Below, piece after piece: positions 22,836-32,814 of a DNA stretch of 64,000 bases. Every line of letters starts with the position of its first letter. Position 1 is the first letter of the stretch. Location of the stretch: the NCBI GenBank assembly GCA_024516035.1, contig CM044955.1:15740079-15804078 (forward strand). Direction: 5' to 3'. Below the pieces are notes generated by a model. The model did no database searches and was not told where the DNA came from. It saw nothing but the letters and a program-made list of their open reading frames with translations. Source of the stretch: Bactericera cockerelli (Eukaryota; Arthropoda; Insecta; Hemiptera; Triozidae). Both the position numbers and the translations under genes were made by a program.

Positions 22836-23381
22836 TGTATAATAACTTATATATATTTCTTGTTTTTATGTATACAAATATTGATGATCATGGCATAATA
22901 GTTTATAGAAACCGTATACCAAAAGAAGTAATTTCTAGAAGAATAAAAGTACTGGATTAACTTCTTCTTGTTATTTCTACATCTCCTAGGAGAGGCGGCA
23001 CTGTATACGGGACAGATGTCTAATGGAGTTATTATTTATAAATAGAGTTATTAGAACCGTGTGTGCATTATAATCTTTTGTTATTAATTCTGATGTTTCC
23101 TCTTTGGAATAGTTTTCAGGATAAATATAGTTTCATCTGGGAGAGAAAAAATTGAGCCTCTCCTCCAGATACATAAAGAACACAAAGGTGTAAGAACTTT
23201 TACGTAGGTATAGGTACTCATCTAATCAATGTCTATGCAATATGTACAATTGTACATTTAAAATGCAAAGTATTCAAACATCAGTGGATATATTCTCATG
23301 ACTTTTCATTAGCAACGTAGCTCAAAATTGGCTCAACTGGTACGCTTCAAATAATAAAAATATAGGAAGATCGATTTGTCT

Positions 23382-23745
23382 ACCAGCCTCCGTGGCGTAA
23401 CGGATGTGACTACAGGCCGTAGTCCAGAGATCCTGAGTTCGATCCGCGGTCGGAGCAGATTTTTCACACAGAAAATTCTGTTCCCTCCGTATATGTGAGG
23501 CTGGCATTTCCGGCCCTACCCAGGCTGGGTGAGGTTAATGTGGGTAGCTGGTACGATTCCCAGCGAATGGGAGCTAAAACCCCCGTCGTAATCCAGGACG
23601 TTAAATCAAATAGAACCGTTGTGTGGTGGCGTTAGGAAGGGCATCCAGCCGTAATGTGCCAAAACCAACCAACCTCAACCGTGTGAGATTAAACAACGTC
23701 GACCCTGCTTAAGCGGGATAAGACAGAGTAAAAGAAAAGAAGAAG
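23382..23745 (+). mobile_element. SINE family F, full-length reference copy (F1)
   Basis: The exact 18-bp repeat AGGAAGATCGATTTGTCT at 23364-23381 and 23746-23763 defines a 364-bp SINE. It has a tRNA-like head ('ctccgtggcgtaacggatgt', B box 'gagttcgatccgc') and a central block shared with the 5S-headed SINEs ('ggctggcatttccggcccta', 'cccaggctgggtgaggttaa', 'tgtgggtagctgg'). A distinct 3' body follows ('ggcgttaggaagggcatcca', 'gccaaaaccaaccaacctca'), then an A-rich AAAAGAAAAGAAG tail. Confidence 0.92.
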
Positions 23746-24240
23746 AGGAAGATCGATTTGTCTCTCGAAAAAGAAAAGGAAGAAACCATGTATGTACCTA
23801 GGTACGAAACTTCACATTTCACAAGGAGCATGCCTAATTCACAGCAATTCCGAGAGTTTTACAGCAATGGCTGGCTGCCTCGAGGGGCCGAGTCGGCTCC
23901 TAGGTACTAAAGTGCTCCACAAGCGGTTTTCTCATTACAAACACTCCTCTATTAACAGGAAGCTGATGATAGGTGAGGATATAGAGCATAAAAGATATAG
24001 CGCGAGATTGGAAACCATAAAACAAATGGATGAGGCTGAGATAAGGAAGCAGGATCTCTTATTACCAGTACTTTACTTCTTGTGGAATAGATAGGCATTG
24101 GGTGTATCAGATCCTATATACGTGTGTTATAATTCGAGATATAATGAGATGTAATAAGTAGTAGTGTACAATATGCAGGTATCTATGAAACTATGATACT
24201 TAAGGTAATGATTTTCCACCAATTTGGTATCGGTATTAGT

Positions 24241-24371
24241 GGTGGTGTTGGCTGTGTTGGTGGGGTGGTGTGGTGTTGGTGGTGGTGGTGTTGGTGGGTG
24301 GTGGTGGTGGTGGTGGTGGTGGTGGTGGTGGTGGTGGTGGTGGTGGTGGTGGTGGGGTGTTGTGGTGGTGT
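24241..24371 (+). repeat. GGT/TGG microsatellite
   Basis: An almost pure GGT tract runs through most of 24278-24354, with degenerate GGTGTT/GTTGGT units before and after it. The overlapping ORFs (poly-Val, poly-His, poly-Thr, poly-Pro) are artefacts of the triplet repeat. Strand asymmetry (G-rich top strand) would allow G-quadruplex-type structures. Confidence 0.95.
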
Positions 24372-24511
24372 ACAAATATAGCTGACGACGAAGGTCTTTT
24401 CTTTGCCGTGATTTTTTTTTTTAACATTTAATAGAATCATAGACATAGACTTTTAACCACATAAAAAGGTTTCATATTTTTTTTTTTTTTTTAAGATAAG
24501 TGTTTTACATC

Positions 24512-24786
24512 TTTTTTTTATTTCGTAGCCATGAAACAGGAGCTACTGTAGACGCTTGTGGTCTACCTTGTAGCCTGCCCATCCCGTAGTATACCTCCCC
24601 TCTGATGGACGAGAAATGACACAACAATATTTCCCAATTAGGTGCTGGGTCAACACGACAGCATCGGAAGGTTTCCCTTACAAACAATTGTAACCAAATT
24701 ACGAAAACAAATTTTAGTCGGGGCAAGCCCTCGAACCTAGGACCTTCCGCCTGGAAAGCGAGTGCTTAACTACGCGATTAGCGCTC
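24512..24786 (-). mobile_element. SINE family E copy (E1)
   Basis: On the minus strand a tRNA-like head ('gcgtagttaagcactcgctt', B box 'ggttcgagggc') precedes a body that ends in 'catggctacgaaataaaaaa', the A-rich 3' tail. It aligns with the copy at 44989 over its length, including 'agtatacctcccctctgatg' and 'gggtcaacacgac' on +. Confidence 0.8.
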
Positions 24787-24919
24787 AAAAAGTTATTTCG
24801 AGCTTTTTGAACACTTTAATAAAAACCAACTTCCTCTGCTGGTTCTCAGAGCTTGGCTTATCTACACCCAGAATACACTCATGTTTTTTAATGTCAATTT
24901 GAAATTTTATACTATTATA

Positions 24920-25129
24920 CTAGCGGGCTGTCGCCCGCTTTGCGGGCCGAGGCATGGCCGTGCGGAGAAATAACAGTGAAAGCAAAAATCCTTTTTCGCC
25001 AATGGCAGGTGTAGTATATAGACTACAAATTTCAGATTCCTAGGACTTACCAGTTCGGAGAAACAGTGATGAATCAGTGAGTCAGTCAGTGAGTGAAACT
25101 CTCTATAATAAGTATAGAATAAGTATAGA
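24920..25129 (-). mobile_element. Non-autonomous Helitron
   Basis: Read on the minus strand it starts TC (25128-25129) and ends with a GC-rich hairpin, GCGGGCGACAGCCCGC, followed by CTAG (24920-24923). It lies between an A (24919) and a T (25130), the Helitron A|T target. Interior blocks ('cactgactgactcactgatt', 'catcactgtttctccgaact', 'ggcgaaaaagg', 'ggccatgcctcggcccgc') match the copy at 42448. There is no Rep/helicase coding capacity. The 5' end has a small duplication of ATAAGTATAGA. Confidence 0.85.
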
Positions 25130-25586
25130 TACAGGTTGGAGCCCTAATGATCACACCGACCTGTATAAAATCCATCATGATCATACACCAAGTAAAAATT
25201 AAAAAAAATCCTTTAACTCCATTTTCTTAATAGTATCGACCCGGAGCTTTTTTCCAAGTTTTGCCCGGAAGTGGCTATTGCGCTTTGATTGACCTTTGCT
25301 CCAATATCTTCGAGCAAGGGAAACGCCCTCGATAATAGCGTGAATTTGGATGAAAAATAAGGGGTAGAAAAGTAGCCCTTATATTTGAGAAAATATGTTG
25401 AATTTTTCTCGGTAGACAGGTGTAATAATTTCGAAAGCTACTTCTTCATCAATGCTCAATTCTTCTTCATCTAATATCTAGATACAATAAATACCAGTAG
25501 CAGAAAACATACAAGCTGGCAGCAAGATTTCAAAACAAAGACTACACAGGGTGTAATTGCCGCGTATTCTACATACATATATAGAG

Positions 25587-25886
25587 TAGTCACTGTGACA
25601 GAGCGAGTTAGCGCGCTAGGCATTGCACACATGGTGACCTGGGTTCGATTCCCAGCGGGGGGGGATTTTTTCTGCTCTGTACTTGGATGTTCGGGGTCCA
25701 CTCATACCTCGTGAGGAAAAATGAGTAGCTGCTTTAATGTGAAGCAGCGACCAGTGGCAGAATCTTAGGCAAAAAAAAAATACAAGATATTGTAAAATAA
25801 AGTGGTAAAGTCCTATGATTCTGCGCTACCCACTAAAATTGTGACATAATAACACAAAGAAAAAGCATTATTATCATTATTATATT
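25587..25886 (+). mobile_element. SINE family D, full copy (D2)
   Basis: The head ('tagtcactgtgacagagcga', 'gttagcgcgctaggcattgc', B box 'gggttcgattccc'), the body ('gcagcgaccagtggcagaat', 'ttctgcgctacccactaaaa') and an ATTATTATCATTATTAT tail are complete. It has the opposite orientation to D1 and is highly similar to it, which suggests recent activity. Confidence 0.85.
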
Positions 25887-26041
25887 ATAGAAGTTGCGAT
25901 AGTTAACCATGAAAAACAAGAAGAATATACTCTGAATATCATCAAACAATAAGAAGACTATCTTCAGGAAACGGGTGCATGATGTATAAATTGTATGGTT
26001 ATAAGATTACATGCATATTGTATACACTATACACTACTATA

Positions 26042-26282
26042 CAGGATGTTCCATTATTTCAAGCACATTCTAACTTTATGATAAGTTTATGAGAATAACA
26101 AACAACCTGTTTCTTCACAAACGAAACAAATGTCAAATTTTGCCAACACTGTCATAAATGGATTCACAAACATTTTTTTGGGCTATAATCAAGGAGGGAA
26201 TGTATTAATTGATCCTTTTATTTGTCAGGAACCTGTGGGAACCTACGCTTGAAGCATGTATAAGAAATAATCGAACACCCTG
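26042..26282. mobile_element. MITE with CAGGGTGTT-type termini and TA flanks
   Basis: The left end TA|CAGGATGTTCCATTATTTC and the right end GAAATAATCGAACACCCTG|TA are inverted and nearly identical. The more internal 'caagc/gcttg' also pairs. TA at both sides (26040-26041, 26283-26284) fits the Tc1/mariner superfamily. There is no coding capacity. Confidence 0.65.
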
Positions 26283-26762
26283 TAATGTAGAGTGCATTGA
26301 AAAATTAAAAGCATCAGTAATATGAAATAAACTCCTATGTAGTGAATAATATTAACTTTTAATTCAGTACCACACTACACAGTAGGTATAATAAATTGTA
26401 TCTTATTAAGTATATATTAACACAAATAACAGTAATAACAATGAATGTGTGTGGCGTGGATTTTTTTTTTTTTTTTTTTTTTTTCAACAAATACTTGAAA
26501 TATATTTATTTACATACATATAATCATCTTCTTCTCTTATAATCACAAAGTTTCAGTAGGATCCTGAGTGCGTTAGCATGTGTTGGACCCTACCGTACAA
26601 AAAAGTCATATTTGTATATACCAAAATCTGCAAATTTACATGTTTTTAATTTAAATTTCTATTTTGTTTAAATTCTTATTATTTTACTTTTAAGATTGAT
26701 TGTTTTTGTGAATTAATAGATCTTTATTGATATTGTTATTCATTTAATGTAATTATTTATAT

Positions 26763-28895
26763 TCAATCCCAGAGTTTAATTAATTTATTTTTATTATCTT
26801 CATTTTTAAACCATTTTTTCAATTCCAATCGAAGTATTTTTAAATCATTTATATTTCTTATATCAGTTGGTAAAATGTTGAAAACTTTCGCACCCACATA
26901 ACAGAAGTGACGACGTGTTAATGATTTATGTATTGTTGGAAGTCTGGCTTGTCCTGTCTGTCGTGTATTGTATGTGTTAGTATTTAATGTCCATATGTAT
27001 TTCTTTTTAATTGTAAATGTAGCTGTCTTGAAAATGTAAATGTCTTGTACTGTAGGAACATTAAATAGTAGGTATAAGTCTTGAGAATGGAAAAATCTGT
27101 CCTTTTGTAAAATTGTCCTTAGTAATATGTTTTGTGTTCTATTAAGTTTAGTCATGTTATTTTTGTATGCCCCTCCCCAAGAAGTTATACAGTACTGCAA
27201 TAAGGACTGTGCCATAGCAAAATAAATTTCGCGTAACACAGACTTATCACAGGCTTTGTTAAGGTTGTTAAATATATACATTAAGTTTCGTAGTTTTGTT
27301 CTTACCATTTTTATATGTTCAGTCCATTTTAAGTGATTATCCAATATGATTCCTAAATATCGTACGTGAGTCAGTCTTTGTAATGTTATTGTCTTATTGT
27401 CTATGTCAGGTACTTGTATAGTAGAATGTCGCGGTTGTCCTCTCTCGTCTATTGAAAAAGTCATATAGTTAGTTTTGTTAAAGTTAAGTAGCAATGACAT
27501 TTTCATGTACCAGTTTTGAATGTTAATTATGTCTCTAGTTGCTAGTTTGTGTGTTTCTTCCCAGCTATTTGTTGAATAAATTATGACTGCATCATCCGCA
27601 TAACAAAATACTCGGCCCTTGCTTATTCCAGGTAAATTATTTATATAACAATTAAATAAACAAGGCCCCAATATTGTTCCTTGCGGGATTGAGTATGCAT
27701 GACATAATTCAACATCAGATAGTTGAGAATTCAGTCTTAGTTGTTGTGTCCTGTCTGTCAAGTATGAGTCAAACCATTGTAGTACAGTGTCTTGTATCCC
27801 TAGATGTCTTAGTTGTGTCAGTAATGTTAGATGTTTGATCGAGTCATAAGCTTTAGATATATCTAAAAATATACCAATTATTTTTTTCCCACAGTCTAAT
27901 TGTTGATGTAAGTAAGAAGTCAGGTCAAGTAATGCGTCTTCTGTTCCTATACCAGTTCTAAAACCGTATTGTCTGTCAGTAATTTTGTTGTTTGTAAGTA
28001 AGTAATGGTCTAGTCTCGTCTTAACTATTTTTTCCAATATCTTGCTGAAATTTGATAAAAGAGATATTGGTCTATAATTTACCAAATCTTTTTTATTGCC
28101 TTTTTTATAAATAGGGACAATAATACTATTTTTAAATGATGATGGAAATTTGCCACTATCAAGACTTAAATTTATAATGTGTTTTAGTGGAACTAATATG
28201 TATTGTGCTATTATTTTTAGTATATTGCTTTGTATTTCGTCTTTACCTGGAGAGCAATTGTTTTTCAAGGTCATAATTTGTTTATATATTTCAGTCGTAG
28301 TTGTTCTTGAAAATGTTGTAAATATATTGTCTTGTTGCGTATTTTGGTTGTCTTGTTGTGTATTTAAGTTGTCTAGTTGGGTACTAAAGTCGTCTTGTCG
28401 ATTATTTAAGTCGTCTTGTCGAGTGTTTAAGTTGTCTTGTTGTGTATCCATGTTTTCTTGTTGTGTATTTAAGTTGTCTTGAGGTGTCGATTCTGAATTG
28501 GAAATTTTTTGTTCAATTTTTCCACTGATTTTTTTACCTACATTGTTAAAATAATTGTTAATAATATTCGATGCTATTATACTATCTGAAATACAATTGT
28601 ATATTTTTTCATTATAATTGATTTGTTTGATGTTATTATTAGTTTCATTTTTTCCTATAAACTGGTGTAATATTTTCCACATCTTTTTTTTATTATTTCT
28701 ATTTTCATCAATTTCAGATTTTAAATGAAGGGTTCGTGCTGTTTTTATAGCTTTGGAGAGTATATTTCTGACTTTTTTATAATATGTTAAAAGTCTCAGG
28801 TTATCTGGTTTTTTTTTACTTAAAATTGCTAGTCGGTCTCTATTTCGTATTGATTTTAACAAGGCTTGAGTCATCCATGGTTTTAAAGGAGTCAT
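26763..28895 (-). CDS. LINE reverse transcriptase ORF (710 codons)
   Basis: The RT domain spans roughly residues 245-520. Visible motifs are 'VPIYKKGNKKDLVNYRPISL' (258-277), 'QYGFRTGIGTEDALL' (309-323), motif A 'GIFLDISKAYDSI' (341-353), motif B 'IPQGTILGP' (403-411) and the catalytic motif C 'YADD' (432-435), then 'VRYLGIILDNHLKW' (511-524). The C-terminus has the usual 'TSWGGAYKNNMTKLNR' region. All catalytic aspartates are present and there is no internal stop. The N-terminal 135 residues are linker, followed by a heptad repeat at 139-192. The start ATG overlaps the endonuclease stop (ATGA), so either reinitiation or a one-base frame change explains the split. Confidence 0.92.
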   Translation of the reverse strand: MTPLKPWMTQALLKSIRNRDRLAILSKKKPDNLRLLTYYKKVRNILSKAIKTARTLHLKSEIDENRNNKKKMWKILHQFIGKNETNNNIKQINYNEKIYNCISDSIIASNIINNYFNNVGKKISGKIEQKISNSESTPQDNLNTQQENMDTQQDNLNTRQDDLNNRQDDFSTQLDNLNTQQDNQNTQQDNIFTTFSRTTTTEIYKQIMTLKNNCSPGKDEIQSNILKIIAQYILVPLKHIINLSLDSGKFPSSFKNSIIVPIYKKGNKKDLVNYRPISLLSNFSKILEKIVKTRLDHYLLTNNKITDRQYGFRTGIGTEDALLDLTSYLHQQLDCGKKIIGIFLDISKAYDSIKHLTLLTQLRHLGIQDTVLQWFDSYLTDRTQQLRLNSQLSDVELCHAYSIPQGTILGPCLFNCYINNLPGISKGRVFCYADDAVIIYSTNSWEETHKLATRDIINIQNWYMKMSLLLNFNKTNYMTFSIDERGQPRHSTIQVPDIDNKTITLQRLTHVRYLGIILDNHLKWTEHIKMVRTKLRNLMYIFNNLNKACDKSVLREIYFAMAQSLLQYCITSWGGAYKNNMTKLNRTQNILLRTILQKDRFFHSQDLYLLFNVPTVQDIYIFKTATFTIKKKYIWTLNTNTYNTRQTGQARLPTIHKSLTRRHFCYVGAKVFNILPTDIRNINDLKILRLELKKWFKNEDNKNKLIKLWD
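28329..28481 (-). repeat. In-frame heptad minisatellite within the LINE RT ORF
   Basis: Seven consecutive 21-nt units encode variants of Q-D-N-L-N-T-Q (residues 139-189): QDNLNTQ, QENMDTQ, QDNLNTR, QDDLNNR, QDDFSTQ, LDNLNTQ and QDNQNTQ, then a partial unit. It lies between the endonuclease and RT domains. The product is polar, Q/N/D-rich and likely flexible. Copy number would be expected to vary between element copies. Confidence 0.9.
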
Positions 28896-29881
28896 AGAGT
28901 TTGTATATTTATGTATTTCAGTACTAGAGTCAATTGTTTTTTGTATAATGTCAGTAAATTTTTTTCTGTTGCCAGGTCTAGGTCAGTCATGTCAGTTATA
29001 CAGGTCCAGTCTATTGTAGATATTTTATCTGTTAAGTGTTCAAAGTTGATTTTTTTGTATATTTTTTTAGTATCTGTATTGTATCTTTGAGTTTTCAAGT
29101 TTAATTGACTTATAATTCCATAGTGGTCAGTTATATGAAGTTGAACTATAGCAGATTTAATTTTAGTTGAAGAGCCTCTATCTTTGAACATTAAATGGTC
29201 TAAACAGGATTTTGTCTCATAATTATGATTTGTGTTATGTCTAGTGTTTATTTGTACTCTTGTAGGTTCTGTAATTTGAGGTATGAAATTGTGTCTTAGT
29301 AATGTATCTAAATAGTCATGTCCTGTGTCTGTGATATTTTCAGTCAGTATGTTAATGTTGATGTCTCCAGTCAAAACACATCGGTCGTATTTATTTTCTG
29401 TTAAATGAGAGTCTATTTCTTGTATAAAATTATCACTATCACCTTCCGGGGAACGATAAAAAGTAAGAATGGTTATATTTTGGTTTTGTTGAGATATATT
29501 AATTTTTAAGCAATTTGTGAGAGTGAAATCAACTAATTCATCTACTTGAAAATCAAGATCTGATTTAATGAAAACGACAATACCTGCATTTTGATTATAT
29601 TGATTTGTTGTAAAATGAGCTGTGTATCCATTTATTGAAAAAGAGTGAGGAAATGATGGGTTATATCGTGTTTCTGTTAGAACTATAATTTGTATTTTAG
29701 ATAGGTAAGGGAACAAGTGAAGCATTAATTCATTGAAATTTTTATTCATACTTCTAATATTCATATGAAAAATTGATAAATCATCTATGGACCAAAAATC
29801 TTCAGATTTCTTTAAAGATGTAAAAATTTGGCATGTATCATGAACATAATCAGGAATTACGTTTGTTATTGTATCAGCCAT
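28892..29881 (-). CDS. LINE APE-type endonuclease ORF (329 codons)
   Basis: The domain makes the nick that primes target-primed reverse transcription. Hallmark residues are visible: Asn41 in 'HMNIRS', Glu70 in 'IIVLTE', Tyr142 in 'LTFYRSPEGDSDNF', Asp173 and Asn175 in 'LTGDINI', the 'SCLDHLMF' motif (225-232) and Asp252-His253 in 'ITDHYGI'. The set is complete and the ORF has no stop, so the domain looks functional. The ORF ends IQTL-TGA, and the TGA overlaps the ATG of the RT ORF. In related LINEs endonuclease and RT are normally one polypeptide, so a recent one-base indel is the simplest explanation. Confidence 0.9.
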   Translation of the reverse strand: MADTITNVIPDYVHDTCQIFTSLKKSEDFWSIDDLSIFHMNIRSMNKNFNELMLHLFPYLSKIQIIVLTETRYNPSFPHSFSINGYTAHFTTNQYNQNAGIVVFIKSDLDFQVDELVDFTLTNCLKINISQQNQNITILTFYRSPEGDSDNFIQEIDSHLTENKYDRCVLTGDININILTENITDTGHDYLDTLLRHNFIPQITEPTRVQINTRHNTNHNYETKSCLDHLMFKDRGSSTKIKSAIVQLHITDHYGIISQLNLKTQRYNTDTKKIYKKINFEHLTDKISTIDWTCITDMTDLDLATEKNLLTLYKKQLTLVLKYINIQTL

Positions 29882-29901
29882 TATATTTTGATAAGATATA
29901 T

Positions 29902-30010
29902 AATTTATTTATAGTTGTTTTATATTGCTTATTTAATGCAAGTATATATAATTTATTAATGTATAATTTATTAATAGTTGTTTTTATATTGCTTATTTAA
30001 TGCAAGTAAT
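29902..30010. repeat. Direct duplication at the LINE 5' side
   Basis: The unit 'atatataatttatt', then 'atagttgtttt', then 'atattgcttatttaatgcaa' appears twice, at about 29896-29942 and 29962-30006. It may be a repeated 5' UTR unit of the LINE or a flanking tandem duplication. Confidence 0.5.
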
Positions 30011-30628
30011 ATTATATTGATATTTTTAGATTTTAATTTTAAATCGAATTTGCGTTTAACTTTTTTTATTTTAGTATTCATTTTTTGGTGTAAATTCATT
30101 TTTTTATTAAATAACGATTGAAAAAACTTCAAAATAATTAAATCTTTATGTAAATTGTAAGATAATATTTGTTTATGGAAAACAGATAAATAAAAATAAG
30201 AAAAAATAACGAGAAATATTGAAAAAAATAACATATTAAATAAAATATTGAGTAAAATTATTTGAATCTTGTTAGTTATTGGTTTGTAAAACTTGAGAAG
30301 GTGTCATCATTGCCCTCCTCTGAAATCTCTGACTCAGCATTCCATTTCTTTCCAAGAACACGATCAAAATCTTCTTCACTTCGAATCACGAATACTCTTG
30401 ATAGTTAAAACAATAAATTAAACAATAGTTTCCAGAGCGGAGGATGGTAATGATTACTACGATGCCAGGATAACAATTAACATGAAGGCTGCAGCTGGTC
30501 AACCCAATGAAACACTCAAAGCAATCATAAACGCCAGGAAACATTCAAAGAAAGACATAGATAAGTATATGCACACATACATATTTGGTATAGCCATAAA
30601 ATAAAGAGCTCATCCCTACCAAAGTCCG

Positions 30629-30930
30629 TGCACTGATATAGTCAAGTGGTTAACCCGCTATCCGTTGGTTCGAACCAACGGATCCGTTGGTTCGAATTCC
30701 ACCCAGTGCATGAATTTTTCCTTATTAAATTGAGTTTGTGACCACATAGTAATACGGATCCGTTGGTTCGAATTCCACCCAGTGCATGAATTTTTCCTTA
30801 TTAAATTGAGTTTGTGACCACATAGTAATAAGACTCTGAGGGTTAGGTGGTAGAAAATGTCTTGAGCATAAACCTCGCCTGATGGTTAGGTACCTTCCAC
30901 TAAGGAGTGTTATTATTATTATTATTATTA
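30629..30930 (+). mobile_element. SINE family B copy with internal 76-bp duplication (B3)
   Basis: It is a family B SINE with TTA tail. The flanking repeat AAAGTCCG (30621-30628 and 30930-30937) is a probable target duplication. Within it, a 76-bp block starting CGGATCCGTTGGTTCG is repeated exactly in tandem (30679-30754 and 30755-30830), so the B box appears twice. A short inverted copy, 'ccgttggttcgaaccaacgg', precedes the first block. Confidence 0.88.
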
Positions 30931-31372
30931 AAGTCCGAACAGGGATATATTTATTTTAAACATTTAGTAAAGTTGCCCCCCAAGAGTCTTGAAGTGGAAG
31001 GCAGCTGAGCACACGTTTCTAAAAGCTATCAACGATGATCATAAATCATGATGGATATTTCGGGTATCTTGTTTAAAGTTATTAAGTTTTACTGTAGAGT
31101 AAGATTAACCAGTCAGCTGCTATACCTACCTGTACACTACAGCTGATATACCTGGTATACTTATAAAACAAGATCCATTGATTTACTAAATGACTAATGG
31201 TCTCACTGATAACTTTTGTCTTCGTTAAAGTAGTAAAAACTTTATCCCACAGGTTTCTCTTGACTGAAGAAAGGGGTTTCCAATCTAGAAATGTTGCACT
31301 GGCCATCTCACCACAATGTAAATTATTTATAATTTCCGTATAATTTGTACTTTTAACAGAAATATCTCTCTA

Positions 31373-31563
31373 AGGTCGGGTTCTACGAAAAACACCTAAC
31401 CTACAAAACACCTGAAACACGAAAAACGTTAGTTCCAAAGGAATCGTCAAGATAGCGCCAGTTGAGTTTAGAGCAAAACTCTACTGGCGCTATCTTGACA
31501 AATCCTTTGGAACTAACGTTTTTCGTGTTTTTTAGGTTAGGTGTTTTTCGTAGAACCCGACCT
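31373..31563. mobile_element. Foldback element, almost entirely inverted repeat
   Basis: AGGTCGGGTTCTACGAAAAA at 31373 pairs with the reverse complement at the right end (TTTTTCGTAGAACCCGACCT). Pairing continues inwards through 'cgttagttccaaaggaat' and 'caagatagcgccagt' to a loop of about 16 bases near 31470. The arms differ by small indels. No coding capacity and no clear target-site duplication were found. Confidence 0.85.
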
Positions 31564-31600
31564 AACTTTATGAGAATGAGTTTTCACAATCTCTTTTATT

Positions 31601-31655
31601 TCGTAGCTGTGAAAACACAGCGACCTTATACTCAATAACAGGAGTATAATCGCTA
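31601..31655 (-). mobile_element. Fragment of SINE family E
   Basis: The text 'tcttttatttcgtagctgtg' resembles the family E 3' end ('tttatttcgtagccatgaaa'). Similarity fades quickly, so this is a decayed fragment. Confidence 0.35.
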
Positions 31656-32814
31656 GTGTGCGTACTAGATCCCAATAAAAGTTAAGTGGATACCTAATAG
31701 CCTGAGAATTTAACCAAAAATCACCATTGTTCGACTCAAAGTAACTCTCATAAGTAAAAAGTGACTACAGTTTAAATCAGTTTGAAAAGTGAAAAAAAAT
31801 CTCACTATTCAAATGGTTCACGCAATGTAGGCATAATTACCGGTAAAAAATCACACGCTTTTAACTTGGAACTAAAATTACAAAACTAATTGTAGGCAAA
31901 AGATTTAATATGGTTACTAAACAATGATTACAATGATCTTCAAGTGTGAGTATGATCACTTTCTGAAAGATTGTGTGAATTTGGCATTCAGATTTCTTCA
32001 ATGCAAATAATACATATACATACATACATACAGTAACAAATAAAACAAATTTATAATAATTTATTATTCTTGTTAGTGTTTGCTTTTATGATAAATACAA
32101 CTATATTTATCTATCGATCTACTTGCACAAATTTTTCATTATTACTATTAAAATACCTAAATTCTGTAGTATATGGAAAATACATGTAGGTATATTGACG
32201 ACAGACACTTAATACCTATGTACTTTTATAGTTATGGGATGTGTGTCCGTGACCAAGCTATTAAATTCCGAAGTGTCAATTTTTTTTGGCAAAATCTGAT
32301 CCTTATATTTGACCATGCTCTTCATAAACTACAAATAGGTAAAATCATCTGAACTTAAGTCTGTGACTCAAGCAGCAAAGATCACACGATCATTTAAGTT
32401 CAGCAACATCGACCATAAAACAGCTTGAAATGTTCACTTTTTCCTAAACATGGATAAGAAACATACCCACACAATCAAATAAAATCATATTAATGCTAAT
32501 ACGTGCTCAGCTCACACATCCCATCACGAAAACTCGTATATTCATTAAATGTGTATTGAATACGTATTTACATGTATGTTTGTATTTTTGTAGTATATCA
32601 TGCCGGTGTAATAAATGTAATGATACATATATGGTACAGATTAAACGTACAGAGCAGGCAGATAATAAACAAGTAATGTGTAATTATATGCGGAGAATTT
32701 AAAAATGGTGGAAGCATCATGTGAACTCATTATGAGGAGAGGATGCCGCATACAGGACTCAAGGTATGACCGTTCCTGACGTTCCTGTGTGTAAAGAGAA
32801 GAGAGAAAGCTAGT

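Larger units (their letters stand above)
26461..29881 (-). mobile_element. LINE (non-LTR retrotransposon) of APE/RT type
   Basis: The minus-strand element has an APE endonuclease ORF and a reverse transcriptase ORF, then a ~280-bp 3' untranslated region ending in a poly(A) tail (T run on + at 26461-26484). ORF2 architecture with a poly(A) tail is jockey-like, though the RT region is also of the general jockey/CR1 group; I leave the clade open. No ORF1 (gag) was recognised, and the 5' end is not defined. The AT-rich stretch up to about 30240 could be 5' UTR or flank. Target-site duplications were not found. Confidence 0.85.

Noticed and set aside
23792..24094. 100-codon + strand ORF
   Set aside because: It has no domain, no splice support and no repeat-borne coding context; an open frame of this length is expected by chance in 64 kb.
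24127..24446. ORFs encoding poly-His, poly-Thr, poly-Pro and poly-Val
   Set aside because: All are readings of one GGT microsatellite in different frames and strands; none extends into non-repetitive coding text.
28150..28482. 110-codon + strand ORF rich in Ser, Cys and Phe
   Set aside because: It is the antisense of the LINE RT ORF and its heptad repeat.
29971..30234. 87-codon Lys-rich ORF as LINE ORF1
   Set aside because: It is extremely AT-rich, has no zinc knuckle or RRM-like features, and partly consists of a duplicated AT-rich unit.
30629..30930. CRISPR-like direct repeats
   Set aside because: There are only two exact adjacent copies with no spacers, inside a SINE, in a eukaryotic context.
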